Source: CBDDKU01 sp965230375 (lineage in GTDB: Bacteria > Bacteroidota > Bacteroidia > Flavobacteriales_D > Cryomorphaceae). Taken from it: DNA of 64,000 nt. Below are positions 54,401-63,211 of the stretch, in pieces (the stretch's first letter is position 1; every line of letters begins with the position of its first letter). The stretch is from the NCBI GenBank assembly GCA_965230375.1, contig CBDDKU010000001.1, positions 18,506-82,505 of the forward strand, read 5' to 3'. Both the position numbers and the translations under genes were made by a program. The notes beneath the pieces are model-generated. The model was not told the origin of the DNA and searched no databases. It was given only the letters and a program-made list of their open reading frames with translations.

Positions 54401-55860
54401 TCGATCAAAACCACTTTAGTCCGAGACAGACCTTTATCGGTTTCTACCGCAATCGAGTAAACACCATTTGGAAGACCTTCTAGTGAGAGTTTCATCTCAT
54501 CAGAAGGTCTTTCTAGTTTCAAAGACTTTACCAATTTTCCGGTCTGGCTGTATATTCTAGTAAATAAGATCGAAGTTCCATCTTTCGTTTGCACCTGACA
54601 TACATTTGTAGTAGGGTTTGGAAAAACGCTGGTAAGATGAACAGCGTTTGTGTTCAAAACAGGTGTTGTCGTATCAAGAAAGTCAGTGTTTTCATCATCC
54701 CTATCACCATCAGATGAGATTTTCACCAAATGAATTTGCCATCCATTTCCGAAACTGTTTGTTTCACCTATAGCCACATAACCACCATCTGGGGTACCTT
54801 GAATATCATAGAGTACATCAGTTCCAAATCCTCCTTGTAACTGAGTGAATTCTGTCCCCAAGGTTACTCCCATTAAATCGTACATGTTAGAAGTAGCATC
54901 TAGTTCAGAGAAACCAAACCCTTCAATAGCTCCACAAACAAGGACATTTCCATTTATCGAAATGTCTATCCCGAGAAATAAACCATCGTTTGGATAATTG
55001 AACGTAATTGAGGTAAGATCAAGCCCATTGAATCTTTCCAGACGTGATAAGTGAGTATCCCAATCCAAGCCATTCCATAGCTGACCAGATGTGAAAATCA
55101 CATCGTTATTTGAGCAGGCACATTTGCCCGTTTTCACATCACCAAATTCAGGGTAGGATGTGATCCATATCGTTTCGTTCTCTGGACTGATCACACCACT
55201 TATCTGCGTGTGTTCATCTAACGCGAAACTATATGAGTATCCTGAAAACGCAATGTCACCAGATTCACAAAAATCAAGTCCGGTAACTTTCATATCTCCC
55301 GACGAGCTATAAGTTCTCTCCCAAAGAACTTCTCCATCATCCGAAACTTTTATTATCCAGCCATTTGTCGAATTTCCTTCGCTTTTTTGTCCTGCCGCAT
55401 AGATATTACCTTCCTCATCGAGGGTCAAGACTTCAAGAAAGTCCCACCCGGGTCCACCATACTGAAATTGCCATAGGACTTCTCCTGATGAACTTAGTTT
55501 TAAAATTACTCCCTGATAGTTATTATCGGTAGCATCGTTTGTGTAACCGACTACAATGAATTCTTGATTGGCTGTCTCTTCAATATCTAGCGCCCAGTCG
55601 ATCTTACCAGGTGTCCCTACGTTCTCACCCCAAAGAAATTCTCCATTTTCATCAACCTTTACAAAATACATATCGGTTGATTCGTCTACAAAACTGTTAG
55701 TCGAACCTGCCATTAAGTAACCACCATCAGCACAAACGGCAACAGCACGTCCATAGTCGCTACCAACTCCTCCATAACTGCGCTGAAAAGGCTCTTGTCC
55801 TTGGACCTTACTGGCCAGGAGAAAGCCGAAAAAAACGAGTAACGTGAGTGTTGGCTTCAT
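54397..55860 (-). CDS. Secreted propeller-like protein with T9SS sorting domain
   Basis: A 487-residue secreted protein. Signal peptide 1-21 (ends KVQGQ). The rest of the N-terminal 380 residues are about seven repeats of roughly 45 residues with the pattern YGGxGxDxxxxxxxxxDGGYhhhGxTNSF (for example GGYLMAGSTNSF, GGYVAIGETNSF), the usual sign of an SBBP/delta-60-like beta-propeller. The T9SS tail (about 410-487: FPNPTTNVCQV, LPNGVYSIAVE) follows. It is the last gene of a three-gene minus-strand operon with four-base overlaps. It converges with the OmpA-family gene. Function unknown; likely surface or released. Confidence 0.83.
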   Translation of the reverse strand: MKPTLTLLVFFGFLLASKVQGQEPFQRSYGGVGSDYGRAVAVCADGGYLMAGSTNSFVDESTDMYFVKVDENGEFLWGENVGTPGKIDWALDIEETANQEFIVVGYTNDATDNNYQGVILKLSSSGEVLWQFQYGGPGWDFLEVLTLDEEGNIYAAGQKSEGNSTNGWIIKVSDDGEVLWERTYSSSGDMKVTGLDFCESGDIAFSGYSYSFALDEHTQISGVISPENETIWITSYPEFGDVKTGKCACSNNDVIFTSGQLWNGLDWDTHLSRLERFNGLDLTSITFNYPNDGLFLGIDISINGNVLVCGAIEGFGFSELDATSNMYDLMGVTLGTEFTQLQGGFGTDVLYDIQGTPDGGYVAIGETNSFGNGWQIHLVKISSDGDRDDENTDFLDTTTPVLNTNAVHLTSVFPNPTTNVCQVQTKDGTSILFTRIYSQTGKLVKSLKLERPSDEMKLSLEGLPNGVYSIAVETDKGLSRTKVVLID

Positions 55861-57104
55861 AGTGTTAAGGCATATTTAAAAAGCACGCCTAGAGCAGTTT
55901 GAGAACCATCCCAGAGTCCAGGTGCATAATCTGCAGAAAGCAATATTCGGGAATTGTTAAACGCTATAACCTCTGTGCCGATCCCAACCGTGGCTCCGTA
56001 ATAGCCCCAGAATGACAAATTTACCCAAGCAAGATTAGATTTAGCATATCTTGTGTAGAAACTACCTCGGAATTCTGGATTGAGATCAAAACCTACTTGA
56101 TAAAAACCTCCAATTGAATAATAAAACCTGTCTTTTTGCCCTATAGGAGCTGTAAATTCCAAGTTTAGTTTTGTTGGGAGAACAATCCATTTATCTGTAC
56201 TCTTGGCTTGCGGAGATATGCTATCCCGAAGTGCTTCAAAAATGGACTGATTTTCTTGATCTTCACCATATTCCCAATAAAACCCCTCGAAATCAAACGT
56301 TCCACTGCTATCGCTTTCTTCAATATTCTGCCAATAGATTAAGCCAAGATCTTCAGCTTGAAAATTAAGTTTACCATAGCCCAAGTCGAATTGATGTTCT
56401 AATGAGATACCAAGTCCAATACCCGACTCGAATAGACCATTCTCTCCGTTGTCTTGCCATGATTCAAACCCCTCAGTCGCAATTTCAACAGCGCTGGGAA
56501 AAACGATATTACTTACTGTGTCAAATTTTGTGCGCATCGACATATCTCCTAAATCATAGTAGCCGAAGGTGTGGGGAGAGTACACCCCCAATTCAATTGA
56601 TGTATTCTTTGTCTCTTGGAAGAACACCCCAAAGGTAAACTTGCTGAAGGTCATCCAGGTTTGAGCTGAGTTTTCGAAGCTTGCGATGCTGGTTCCAAAA
56701 TCGCTGTTTCCGTACAAAGCGAATTGAAATAAGTCATCACTGAAAGCTGTTTTCGCTCTTCCACTCAATTTGTAACCGAAGCTCCATCCTAGTTTTTTCC
56801 CATCTCTCAACCACGTCCATCTCAAGCCGCCGTCAAAGCTTCCGAAGTAGGCGTTTTCACCATTCAAGTTGCTGGTGATTTCATCTTTTAGCTCTGTGTC
56901 AATAAACCCTCCATAGATTGATTTCCAGACGAATTCGCTTGTGAGTGCGTTGCTTTGGTCACTCCGATTACCGTAGATCTCAATCAAATGATTGGTCGAG
57001 CTATCCACAAGAGACTCACCGATACGATTAAAATACGATTGAGCCATCCCGAAAGACGATAAGCAGATAAATGCAAAAACTAAGAAGTAATTAGTAATTC
57101 TCAC
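55857..57104 (-). CDS. DUF5723-type outer membrane protein
   Basis: A 415-residue protein with a signal peptide (1-21, ends GMAQ) and a body of alternating amphipathic beta strands (for example GLRWTWLRDGKKLGWSFGYKL and FYYSIGGFYQVGFDL), consistent with a beta barrel of the DUF5723/PorP-like type. No catalytic residues. It overlaps the genes on both sides by four bases, so it is translated together with the upstream lipoprotein and downstream T9SS cargo. PorP/SprF-like proteins often stand beside such cargo and may help anchor it; here that is inferred from gene order and shape. Confidence 0.78.
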   Translation of the reverse strand: MRITNYFLVFAFICLSSFGMAQSYFNRIGESLVDSSTNHLIEIYGNRSDQSNALTSEFVWKSIYGGFIDTELKDEITSNLNGENAYFGSFDGGLRWTWLRDGKKLGWSFGYKLSGRAKTAFSDDLFQFALYGNSDFGTSIASFENSAQTWMTFSKFTFGVFFQETKNTSIELGVYSPHTFGYYDLGDMSMRTKFDTVSNIVFPSAVEIATEGFESWQDNGENGLFESGIGLGISLEHQFDLGYGKLNFQAEDLGLIYWQNIEESDSSGTFDFEGFYWEYGEDQENQSIFEALRDSISPQAKSTDKWIVLPTKLNLEFTAPIGQKDRFYYSIGGFYQVGFDLNPEFRGSFYTRYAKSNLAWVNLSFWGYYGATVGIGTEVIAFNNSRILLSADYAPGLWDGSQTALGVLFKYALTL

Positions 57105-58669
57105 TCGATAGATATCCTGGTTGATGCGTTTGACGAAAGTTGAATAATGAGCCTATCTTCCTTTTTGAAGGTTACGTACTGCGGGTAATCTGTAGATTGG
57201 AACCTACCTGTAAAAGCGATCTGGTCCATCTCTTTGAGTTGATTCACAACAGCAGATTGTAATTCATAGACCAAAATAGACTCTGGGTCCTGAGCTCCGA
57301 TTCTGCCAGGCACTAATGCAGAATCAACATTGATTAAATAATCGTTGAGATTGATAAAGTCCTTGTTGGAAGAGTTGCTAGCGATCAGGTCTAATGTGAT
57401 GTCTGCAGGAAAACTATTGACACTATGAATATACAAAGTGGCGCTCGCCAGTCCAACGGCCATATCGCCCCATTCGTATGACGAAGTATCTGAGATGAGA
57501 AGGTTTGATAGGCTGAGCTTCATTGGAATAGTTAAGTCGATATCACAAGAAAGCTCACTTTTATTCGTGGCGAAGTCATTGTAATTCGAAATGTTGCCAA
57601 AAGGGTTCATCAAAGCTGAACCTAGGGCTAATATTGAGTCGGGAATAACCTCCAGAAATGATGTAATGTTCGAATTGGACCCATCAATGCTGTATGTCTT
57701 TTGAAAGGGACGGACACTTTCATCGATGTAATCTGCACGAGATAAATTGACAGTTGAACCAATAAACTCACTCTCGAGAGATACTTCATTTCCGGTGGTT
57801 TTATTGATAGACTTTAATTGAAAGATATTTGCTTGCAAGTCTATTCCGAATCCGTTGTGCAGGTGAAAATCAGCATAAGCATTATCCAAATCAATCATTG
57901 CTCCATTGAGTTCTTTAATGAACTCAAAACCGTCACCCTCATTAAATGTGTAGGATTCTTGTCCGAGATACCCTTTAGCATAGCGCACATCAATATTCTC
58001 ATAAGTTATTTTAAGATTTACCAAGTCTAAGTTTGTCACCAATACAGCTTCATCTTCTTCTGGGACAAACATATCGATGATAACCAATAGCTTATTTACA
58101 TCATTTCCAGATTCTCCTGTAAGGTCAAGTTCATAGCCAGAAACATCTATTTCCCAATTTAAGATTCCGTTTTCTTCACCTGTAGCGGGCGGAATGTATT
58201 CAGTGAGGGACAAAGGAGTACCACCAAGCTTGGCATAGGGAATAGAAAGCTCCACAGCGAGTCTACTTTCAATCGTGTTCTCCGCCGTAATAAGCAGGTT
58301 ACCATTTTCGATTATACCCTCTTTCAACTCGACGGTTAGATTGTCGAAGTCCAAATCTTCATTACTCGAATAAAACTGTACGCCCGGCTCAAACAAAAAC
58401 TCAAGTACAGGTGCTATCGTAAAATCCCTTTCTATCGTGTCACCATTCAAGTCTAATAATGAGTCAACTTTAAACTCAAGAATCCGCTCTGAGTATTTGA
58501 TTAGAACTTCATTTTTGTCGTTGTAGTCAATTATAGAATCGGGGATGATGTCTTCTAATTTTAGCTCAGTTTTTAATAAGGGTAGGTTGTATTCTGCTTC
58601 CCATGTCGTCGATTCTTTACGACATGCAGAAAGCAATATTATCAAAAACAGAATCAGCCAAAACCGCAT
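57101..58669 (-). CDS. Large lipoprotein of unknown function, first gene of operon
   Basis: A 522-residue predicted lipoprotein: lipobox LLSAC (Cys16). The remainder is rich in beta strands with many Asn/Asp-Ser loops (for example YNLPLLKTELKLEDIIPDSI), and has no motif I can name. There is no T9SS tail, so it is probably tethered to the inner leaflet of the outer membrane. It is the promoter-proximal gene of the operon with the DUF5723 protein and the propeller cargo, all overlapping by four bases; the group may work as a surface module. Confidence 0.75.
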   Translation of the reverse strand: MRFWLILFLIILLSACRKESTTWEAEYNLPLLKTELKLEDIIPDSIIDYNDKNEVLIKYSERILEFKVDSLLDLNGDTIERDFTIAPVLEFLFEPGVQFYSSNEDLDFDNLTVELKEGIIENGNLLITAENTIESRLAVELSIPYAKLGGTPLSLTEYIPPATGEENGILNWEIDVSGYELDLTGESGNDVNKLLVIIDMFVPEEDEAVLVTNLDLVNLKITYENIDVRYAKGYLGQESYTFNEGDGFEFIKELNGAMIDLDNAYADFHLHNGFGIDLQANIFQLKSINKTTGNEVSLESEFIGSTVNLSRADYIDESVRPFQKTYSIDGSNSNITSFLEVIPDSILALGSALMNPFGNISNYNDFATNKSELSCDIDLTIPMKLSLSNLLISDTSSYEWGDMAVGLASATLYIHSVNSFPADITLDLIASNSSNKDFINLNDYLINVDSALVPGRIGAQDPESILVYELQSAVVNQLKEMDQIAFTGRFQSTDYPQYVTFKKEDRLIIQLSSNASTRISIE

Positions 58670-58814
58670 CTTTCAAATATAGGTCAAAGAATATTCGTAG
58701 TATTTCAGAGGTGACATAAAAAACTAAACATCTTGGATTGATAATTAACAAGATTTGACCAGATCAAAAATTGTGTTTCAACGGCAAAATATTTAATTTC
58801 ATCTTGTCTAGAGG

Positions 58815-59243
58815 ATGCTTAAACGGAGATTTCTCATAGCATGGTTGTTTTCTACGCTGTTAATGGCTGCCGCGAGCCTTATTTGGCACGGTGTCATTCT
58901 CAACGACTTAAATTTTATTCCCAAGCCAGCCCATATTTTTTACTCCTTATTTACCTTGACGTACGTGGTCATTGGCTTCGCCCTGACTTTTGTCTACAAC
59001 TATTTGAGCATGGGAATTGGTCTTAAGCTTAAGAGTTCCATTATCGGAGTCACGATGGGATTCTTTATTTACCTAATCGCTTTTGTTCTAGGAGTATCTT
59101 TTAAGGGGAACGGAGGTACCCCTCATGTTCTTATGGATTTTATTTGGCAAATGCTCGAGCAAGGTGCAGGCGGCTCAGTCATCGGTCTTATCTACATGCT
59201 AGCTCGACGTAGAGATAAGTTTTTTGAGTCGGAAAAAGCTTAG
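58815..59243 (+). CDS. Small four-helix membrane protein, unknown function
   Basis: A 142-residue protein with four predicted transmembrane helices (about 9-28, 45-65, 76-98, 113-130), with His25 in helix 1 (AASLIWHGVIL). This resembles small DUF1761/DUF4386-like or DoxX-like membrane proteins, but I cannot place it firmly. The basic end RRRDKF sits in the cytoplasm. Its stop converges with rarA, overlapping by four bases. Function unknown. Confidence 0.65.
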   Translation: MLKRRFLIAWLFSTLLMAAASLIWHGVILNDLNFIPKPAHIFYSLFTLTYVVIGFALTFVYNYLSMGIGLKLKSSIIGVTMGFFIYLIAFVLGVSFKGNGGTPHVLMDFIWQMLEQGAGGSVIGLIYMLARRRDKFFESEKA

Positions 59244-60514
59244 TACTTATATCGCTTCCACCAATTCTGAAGACGTTTTCGCATTTCATTTTCTCTGGCA
59301 TTTTCTCCTGGTTCATAAAAAACAGTATGGCCCAATTCAGTCGGTAGGTAATCTTGCTCTGCAAAATTTCCCGGGTTTGAATGGGAGTAATTGTACTCTT
59401 TTCCATAACCCAATTCTTTCATGAGTTTTGTAGGAGCATTCCTGAGGTGCAGCGGTACGGCCAGATTTCCGCTTTCCCTCGTGATTGCTTGAGCCATATT
59501 GATTGCTTCGTAAGATGCATTGCTTTTTGGAGAGCATGCCAAGTAAACAACACACTGGCTCAGGATGATTCGCGATTCAGGCATACCAATTTTTTGGACG
59601 GATTCGAAAGTGGTATTCGCTAAAACCAAAGCAGTAGGATTGGCATTCCCAATGTCTTCACTTGCCAGGATGATTAATCTTCTCGCAATAAATTTAGGGT
59701 CTTCTCCTCCAGCCAGCATACGTGCAAGCCAGTATACACCAGCATTAGGGTCACTACCCCTTATTGATTTAATGAATGCCGATATAATGTCATAGTGCTG
59801 CTCTCCATCTTTATCGTACAGAGCAGGGTTTTCTTGGATAATCTGTTTTACAATCGCATCATCAATTGATTTATGCCCTTGTGGCAAGGCCCCTATAACC
59901 GATTCCAATACATTCAGTAGACGTCGTGCATCACCTCCACTTAGTCTGAACAAGGCTTTGGTTTCCTTGACTTCCAGATTCTGCTTCTTTATTAGCTCAT
60001 CATTTTGCAGTGCCCGAGAAAGCAGTAGTTCCAAATGAGATTTCTCCAAAGGCTTCAGCACATAGACCTGACATCGCGATAGAAGGGCGGCGTTGACCTC
60101 AAAAGAAGGATTCTCAGTTGTAGCACCTATTAAAGTGATAATTCCCCTTTCTACCGCTCCAAGCAGAGAATCTTGTTGAGATTTACTAAATCGGTGGATC
60201 TCATCTATAAATAGGATGGCATTTCCAGTGCCAAACAAACCCGCGTTTTCAACTTTTTGAATCACTTCACGGACATCCTTTACTCCAGAGTTTATTGCAC
60301 TCAAGGTGTAGAACGCCCGGTTTAGCTTTTTGGAGATAATTTGTGCCAAGGTTGTTTTTCCCACACCAGGTGGTCCCCAAAGTATTATGGAAGGAATGAT
60401 TCCATTTTCCAATGCTGTTCTAAATACAGCACCTTGACCCACAAGGTGTTCCTGCCCGATGTATTCGGAAAGATCCTTTGGTCTAAGCCGCTCTGCTAAA
60501 GGGGTGTGATCCAT
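59240..60514 (-). CDS. rarA: Replication-associated recombination protein A (RarA/MgsA)
   Basis: AAA+ clamp-loader-like ATPase acting at stalled replication forks. Start block PLAERLRPKDLSEYIGQEHLVG; Walker A WGPPGVGKTT; Walker B LFIDEIHRFSKSQQDSLL; sensor 1 LIGATTENPSFEVNAALLSR. The C-terminal half holds the RarA/WRNIP-type tetramerisation domain (GEDPKFIARRLIILASEDIGNANP segment). Length 424 is normal. It diverges from bcp across 112 bases. Confidence 0.95.
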   Translation of the reverse strand: MDHTPLAERLRPKDLSEYIGQEHLVGQGAVFRTALENGIIPSIILWGPPGVGKTTLAQIISKKLNRAFYTLSAINSGVKDVREVIQKVENAGLFGTGNAILFIDEIHRFSKSQQDSLLGAVERGIITLIGATTENPSFEVNAALLSRCQVYVLKPLEKSHLELLLSRALQNDELIKKQNLEVKETKALFRLSGGDARRLLNVLESVIGALPQGHKSIDDAIVKQIIQENPALYDKDGEQHYDIISAFIKSIRGSDPNAGVYWLARMLAGGEDPKFIARRLIILASEDIGNANPTALVLANTTFESVQKIGMPESRIILSQCVVYLACSPKSNASYEAINMAQAITRESGNLAVPLHLRNAPTKLMKELGYGKEYNYSHSNPGNFAEQDYLPTELGHTVFYEPGENARENEMRKRLQNWWKRYKY

Positions 60515-60626
60515 GTTGCAAACTTAATGAAGGATTTTTTTGCGACCACGTAAATAGATTACGAACTGTAATCATCATTTTTGTGTCACGTTTGTTAGTT
60601 TAACTGAAAACTCAAGAATTTAAAAT

Positions 60627-61085
60627 ATGCTAGAAGTAGGTCAAAAAGCTCCATCTTTTGTCGGTACAGACCAAACCGGTGAATCTGTATCGCTCTCAGA
60701 CTACAGAGGAAAAAAGGTAATTCTATATTTTTACCCAAAGGATAATACTCCTGGGTGTACCAAAGAGTCTTGTAATTTTAGAGATAATTATCAGTATCTT
60801 ACAACTCAAGGATTTGAAGTTATCGGAGTGAGTGCCGATAGTGAGAAGTCACATCAAAAGTTTGTTGAGAAATTCGATCTCCCTTTCAAGTTGATAGCCG
60901 ATACGGAAAAAGAGATTATTGAACAGTATGGCGCTTGGGGAGAGAAGAAATTCATGGGTCGAGAATACATGGGCATTATCCGCAAAACATTTGTGATAGA
61001 TGAAGAAGGGAAAATTGCACTTGTGGTGGACAAAGTAAAAACAAAAGAAGCATCTCAGCAGGTATTGGACCTTCTGAACAATTAA
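60627..61085 (+). CDS. bcp: Thioredoxin-dependent thiol peroxidase (Bcp/PrxQ)
   Basis: Atypical 2-Cys peroxiredoxin that reduces hydroperoxides. The peroxidatic motif is DNTPGCTKESC (both the peroxidatic Cys and a second Cys five residues later, the PrxQ arrangement). Later GVSADSEKSHQKFVEKF and KFMGREYMGIIRKTFVID match the family. Length 152 is normal. recA follows after ten bases, so the two may be co-transcribed, linking oxidative-stress defence and DNA repair. Confidence 0.95.
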   Translation: MLEVGQKAPSFVGTDQTGESVSLSDYRGKKVILYFYPKDNTPGCTKESCNFRDNYQYLTTQGFEVIGVSADSEKSHQKFVEKFDLPFKLIADTEKEIIEQYGAWGEKKFMGREYMGIIRKTFVIDEEGKIALVVDKVKTKEASQQVLDLLNN

Positions 61086-61095
61086 TAAGAAAATT

Positions 61096-62094
61096 ATGGC
61101 AGTAGAAGCAAGTAAAGAGAAGTTAAAAGCACTTCAAATGACGATTGATCGAATTGAAAAGTCGTATGGAAAGGGTGCCGTTATGAAATTAGGTGATGAC
61201 GCTGTAGAGAAAATAGACTCCATTCCGACTGGTTCGTTGGGGCTGGATCTTGCTCTCGGGATTGGCGGGTATCCCAAAGGTAGAATCGTTGAGATATATG
61301 GACCTGAGTCTTCAGGAAAAACGACCCTGGCAATACACGCTATTGCAGAGGTGCAAAAAGCAGGCGGAATTGCTGCGATAGTCGATGCTGAGCACGCTTT
61401 TGATCGTTTCTACGCAGAGAGTCTTGGAGTAGACACCGAAAACCTTTTTATCTCCCAACCTGATAATGGTGAGCAAGCATTGGAAATCACGGAAAACCTT
61501 ATACGCTCAGGAGCAATCGACCTTTTGGTAGTTGACTCTGTTGCGGCGCTAACGCCAAGAGCTGAAATAGAAGGTGAAATGGGAGATTCTCAAGTTGGTT
61601 TGCAAGCTAGATTGATGTCTAAAGCTTTAAGAAAACTGACTGGTGCCATTTCAAAAACGGGGTGTTGCTGCATCTTTATCAACCAGCTTAGAGAGAAGAT
61701 TGGAGTGATGTTCGGAAACCCTGAGACAACAACAGGTGGTAATGCCTTGAAGTTTTACTCTTCTGTTCGAATGGATATACGCCGTTCTACTCAAATCAAA
61801 GATGGCGATAGCGTAATCGGAAACAGAACACGAGTGAAAATTGTAAAAAACAAAGTTGCTCCACCTTTCGCAAAAGCCGAGTTTGACATCATGTACGGTA
61901 AGGGGATTTCGAAAAGTGGTGAGATTCTGGATATGGCCGTTGAGCTGGGAATGGTTAAAAAGAGCGGCTCCTGGTTCAGTTATGGAGAAACCAAGTTAGG
62001 GCAGGGGCGAGATGCTGTGAAGCAGCTCATAGAAGATAATCCTGAGCTCATGGATGAACTTGAAAACAAGATTAAAGCTGAAATAGCTAAATAA
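61096..62094 (+). CDS. recA: Recombinase RecA
   Basis: Filament-forming ATPase for homologous recombination and the SOS response. GPESSGKTT (Walker A), VDAEHAFDRFYA (the Phe form is usual in Bacteroidota), LLVVDSVAALTPRAEI (Walker B), loop L1 with GEMGDSQVGLQAR, loop L2 with ETTTGGNALKFYSS, and a short acidic end. The length of 332 is a little below E. coli, with a short C-terminal tail. A strong terminator follows. Confidence 0.98.
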   Translation: MAVEASKEKLKALQMTIDRIEKSYGKGAVMKLGDDAVEKIDSIPTGSLGLDLALGIGGYPKGRIVEIYGPESSGKTTLAIHAIAEVQKAGGIAAIVDAEHAFDRFYAESLGVDTENLFISQPDNGEQALEITENLIRSGAIDLLVVDSVAALTPRAEIEGEMGDSQVGLQARLMSKALRKLTGAISKTGCCCIFINQLREKIGVMFGNPETTTGGNALKFYSSVRMDIRRSTQIKDGDSVIGNRTRVKIVKNKVAPPFAKAEFDIMYGKGISKSGEILDMAVELGMVKKSGSWFSYGETKLGQGRDAVKQLIEDNPELMDELENKIKAEIAK

Positions 62095-62114
62095 GCCATT
62101 CAATATTTTTGAAG

Positions 62115-62150
62115 GCCGGAAGTGAACTCACTTCCGGCTTTTATATTTTT
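62115..62150 (+). terminator. Intrinsic terminator of recA
   Basis: A 10-bp perfect stem GCCGGAAGTG/CACTTCCGGC with loop AACT (62115-62138), extended by weak AAG/CTT pairs, directly followed by TTTTATATTTTT. It begins 20 bases after the recA stop. The T-tract also contains a TATTTTTG box that may serve the next gene. Confidence 0.88.
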
Positions 62151-62151
62151 G
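62144..62151 (+). promoter_or_regulatory. Candidate -7 box (TATTTTTG) inside the recA terminator T-tract
   Basis: Exact TAnnTTTG match placed 49 bases before the ATG of the TPR lipoprotein. A transcript would start near 62157. No clear -33 element. The overlap with the terminator tract means one of the two roles may be coincidental. Confidence 0.35.
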
Positions 62152-62200
62152 CACCTTCAATTATCAAAAAGATTCGACATCTTTCTCTCGAAGCTATCCT

Positions 62201-63211
62201 ATGAAAAAACTCATCTATTTACTGCTCATACTTCCTTTAATCGCAACTTCTTGTATAGAAGAGAAGAAGCAGAAACAGCCTGCTGAAAATACAGAGAGCG
62301 TTCCTGAAACAAGAACCGAAGAACTGAGCGATGAGATATTGAACGACCCTAATAATCCAAATTTGTACATCAAAAGAGCACTTGAGTACAAATCAAAAGG
62401 GCTTTATGATCTGGCAATTCGAGATGTCGAGAGGGCTTTGAGTATTGACCCATCAGTATCATACTTCCACGCGGTAAAGGGTGAGATAAATTTCACAAAA
62501 GGTGATTTGAAAGAAGCTCGCTTGAGCCTGGAAAAAGCCGTTTCATACGATGAGACCAACACAGAAGCCCTATTGAAATTGGGAGAAGTCAACTTCTTGC
62601 TCCGAAGGTATGATGAAGCCATTGTTACTATCAATGACGCCTTGAAGATTGATGATAAACTTGCGCAAGGCTATTTCATTAAAGGGTTTATTTACAAAGA
62701 GCTCGGCGATACGACACTTGCAGTCTCATCATTTCAAACGGCTACAGAAGTCAATCCAGAGCACTATGAAGCCTATATGGAGTTAGGTAACATTCTCGCT
62801 TACAAAGGAGATCGACTAGCTCTTGAGTATTTTGAAACGGCACTAATGATTCGCCCCGAAAGTGCCGAAGCTCTTTATAACAAGGGTATGTATCACCAAG
62901 CAAATAGACAGATTGATGAAGCCATGGAGTCGTATCAACGATTGATCAATGTGGACTCAAAAAATTTCCTTGGATATTACAATACCGGCTATATCTATTT
63001 GGTTGAGTACCTATCATTCGACACGGCCATTGCTTATTTTGACACAGTTCTGACTTTTGACCCAACTTATATCGATGCGCGTTACAATCAAGGACTCTGT
63101 TATGAGGAGAAAGGAGAAACTGTAAGAGCCGAAGAAATCTATCGTGAAGTGCTGAATGCCGATCCGCAGTACACAGCTGCCGCTATGGGGCTGGAACGAC
63201 TCCTTGACTAG
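62201..63211 (+). CDS. TPR-repeat lipoprotein
   Basis: A 336-residue lipoprotein with lipobox ATSC (Cys18). After a short polar linker it consists of about eight tetratricopeptide repeats (about 50-335; pattern A-x-x-x-x-x-x-x-G-x-h-x-x-A-h, for example YKSKGLYDLAIRDVERAL and YKELGDTTLAVSSFQTA). TPR arrays bind peptides or partner proteins. The location is the outer or inner membrane periplasmic face. The stop converges with the final gene, overlapping by four bases. No partner can be named. Confidence 0.88.
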   Translation: MKKLIYLLLILPLIATSCIEEKKQKQPAENTESVPETRTEELSDEILNDPNNPNLYIKRALEYKSKGLYDLAIRDVERALSIDPSVSYFHAVKGEINFTKGDLKEARLSLEKAVSYDETNTEALLKLGEVNFLLRRYDEAIVTINDALKIDDKLAQGYFIKGFIYKELGDTTLAVSSFQTATEVNPEHYEAYMELGNILAYKGDRLALEYFETALMIRPESAEALYNKGMYHQANRQIDEAMESYQRLINVDSKNFLGYYNTGYIYLVEYLSFDTAIAYFDTVLTFDPTYIDARYNQGLCYEEKGETVRAEEIYREVLNADPQYTAAAMGLERLLD

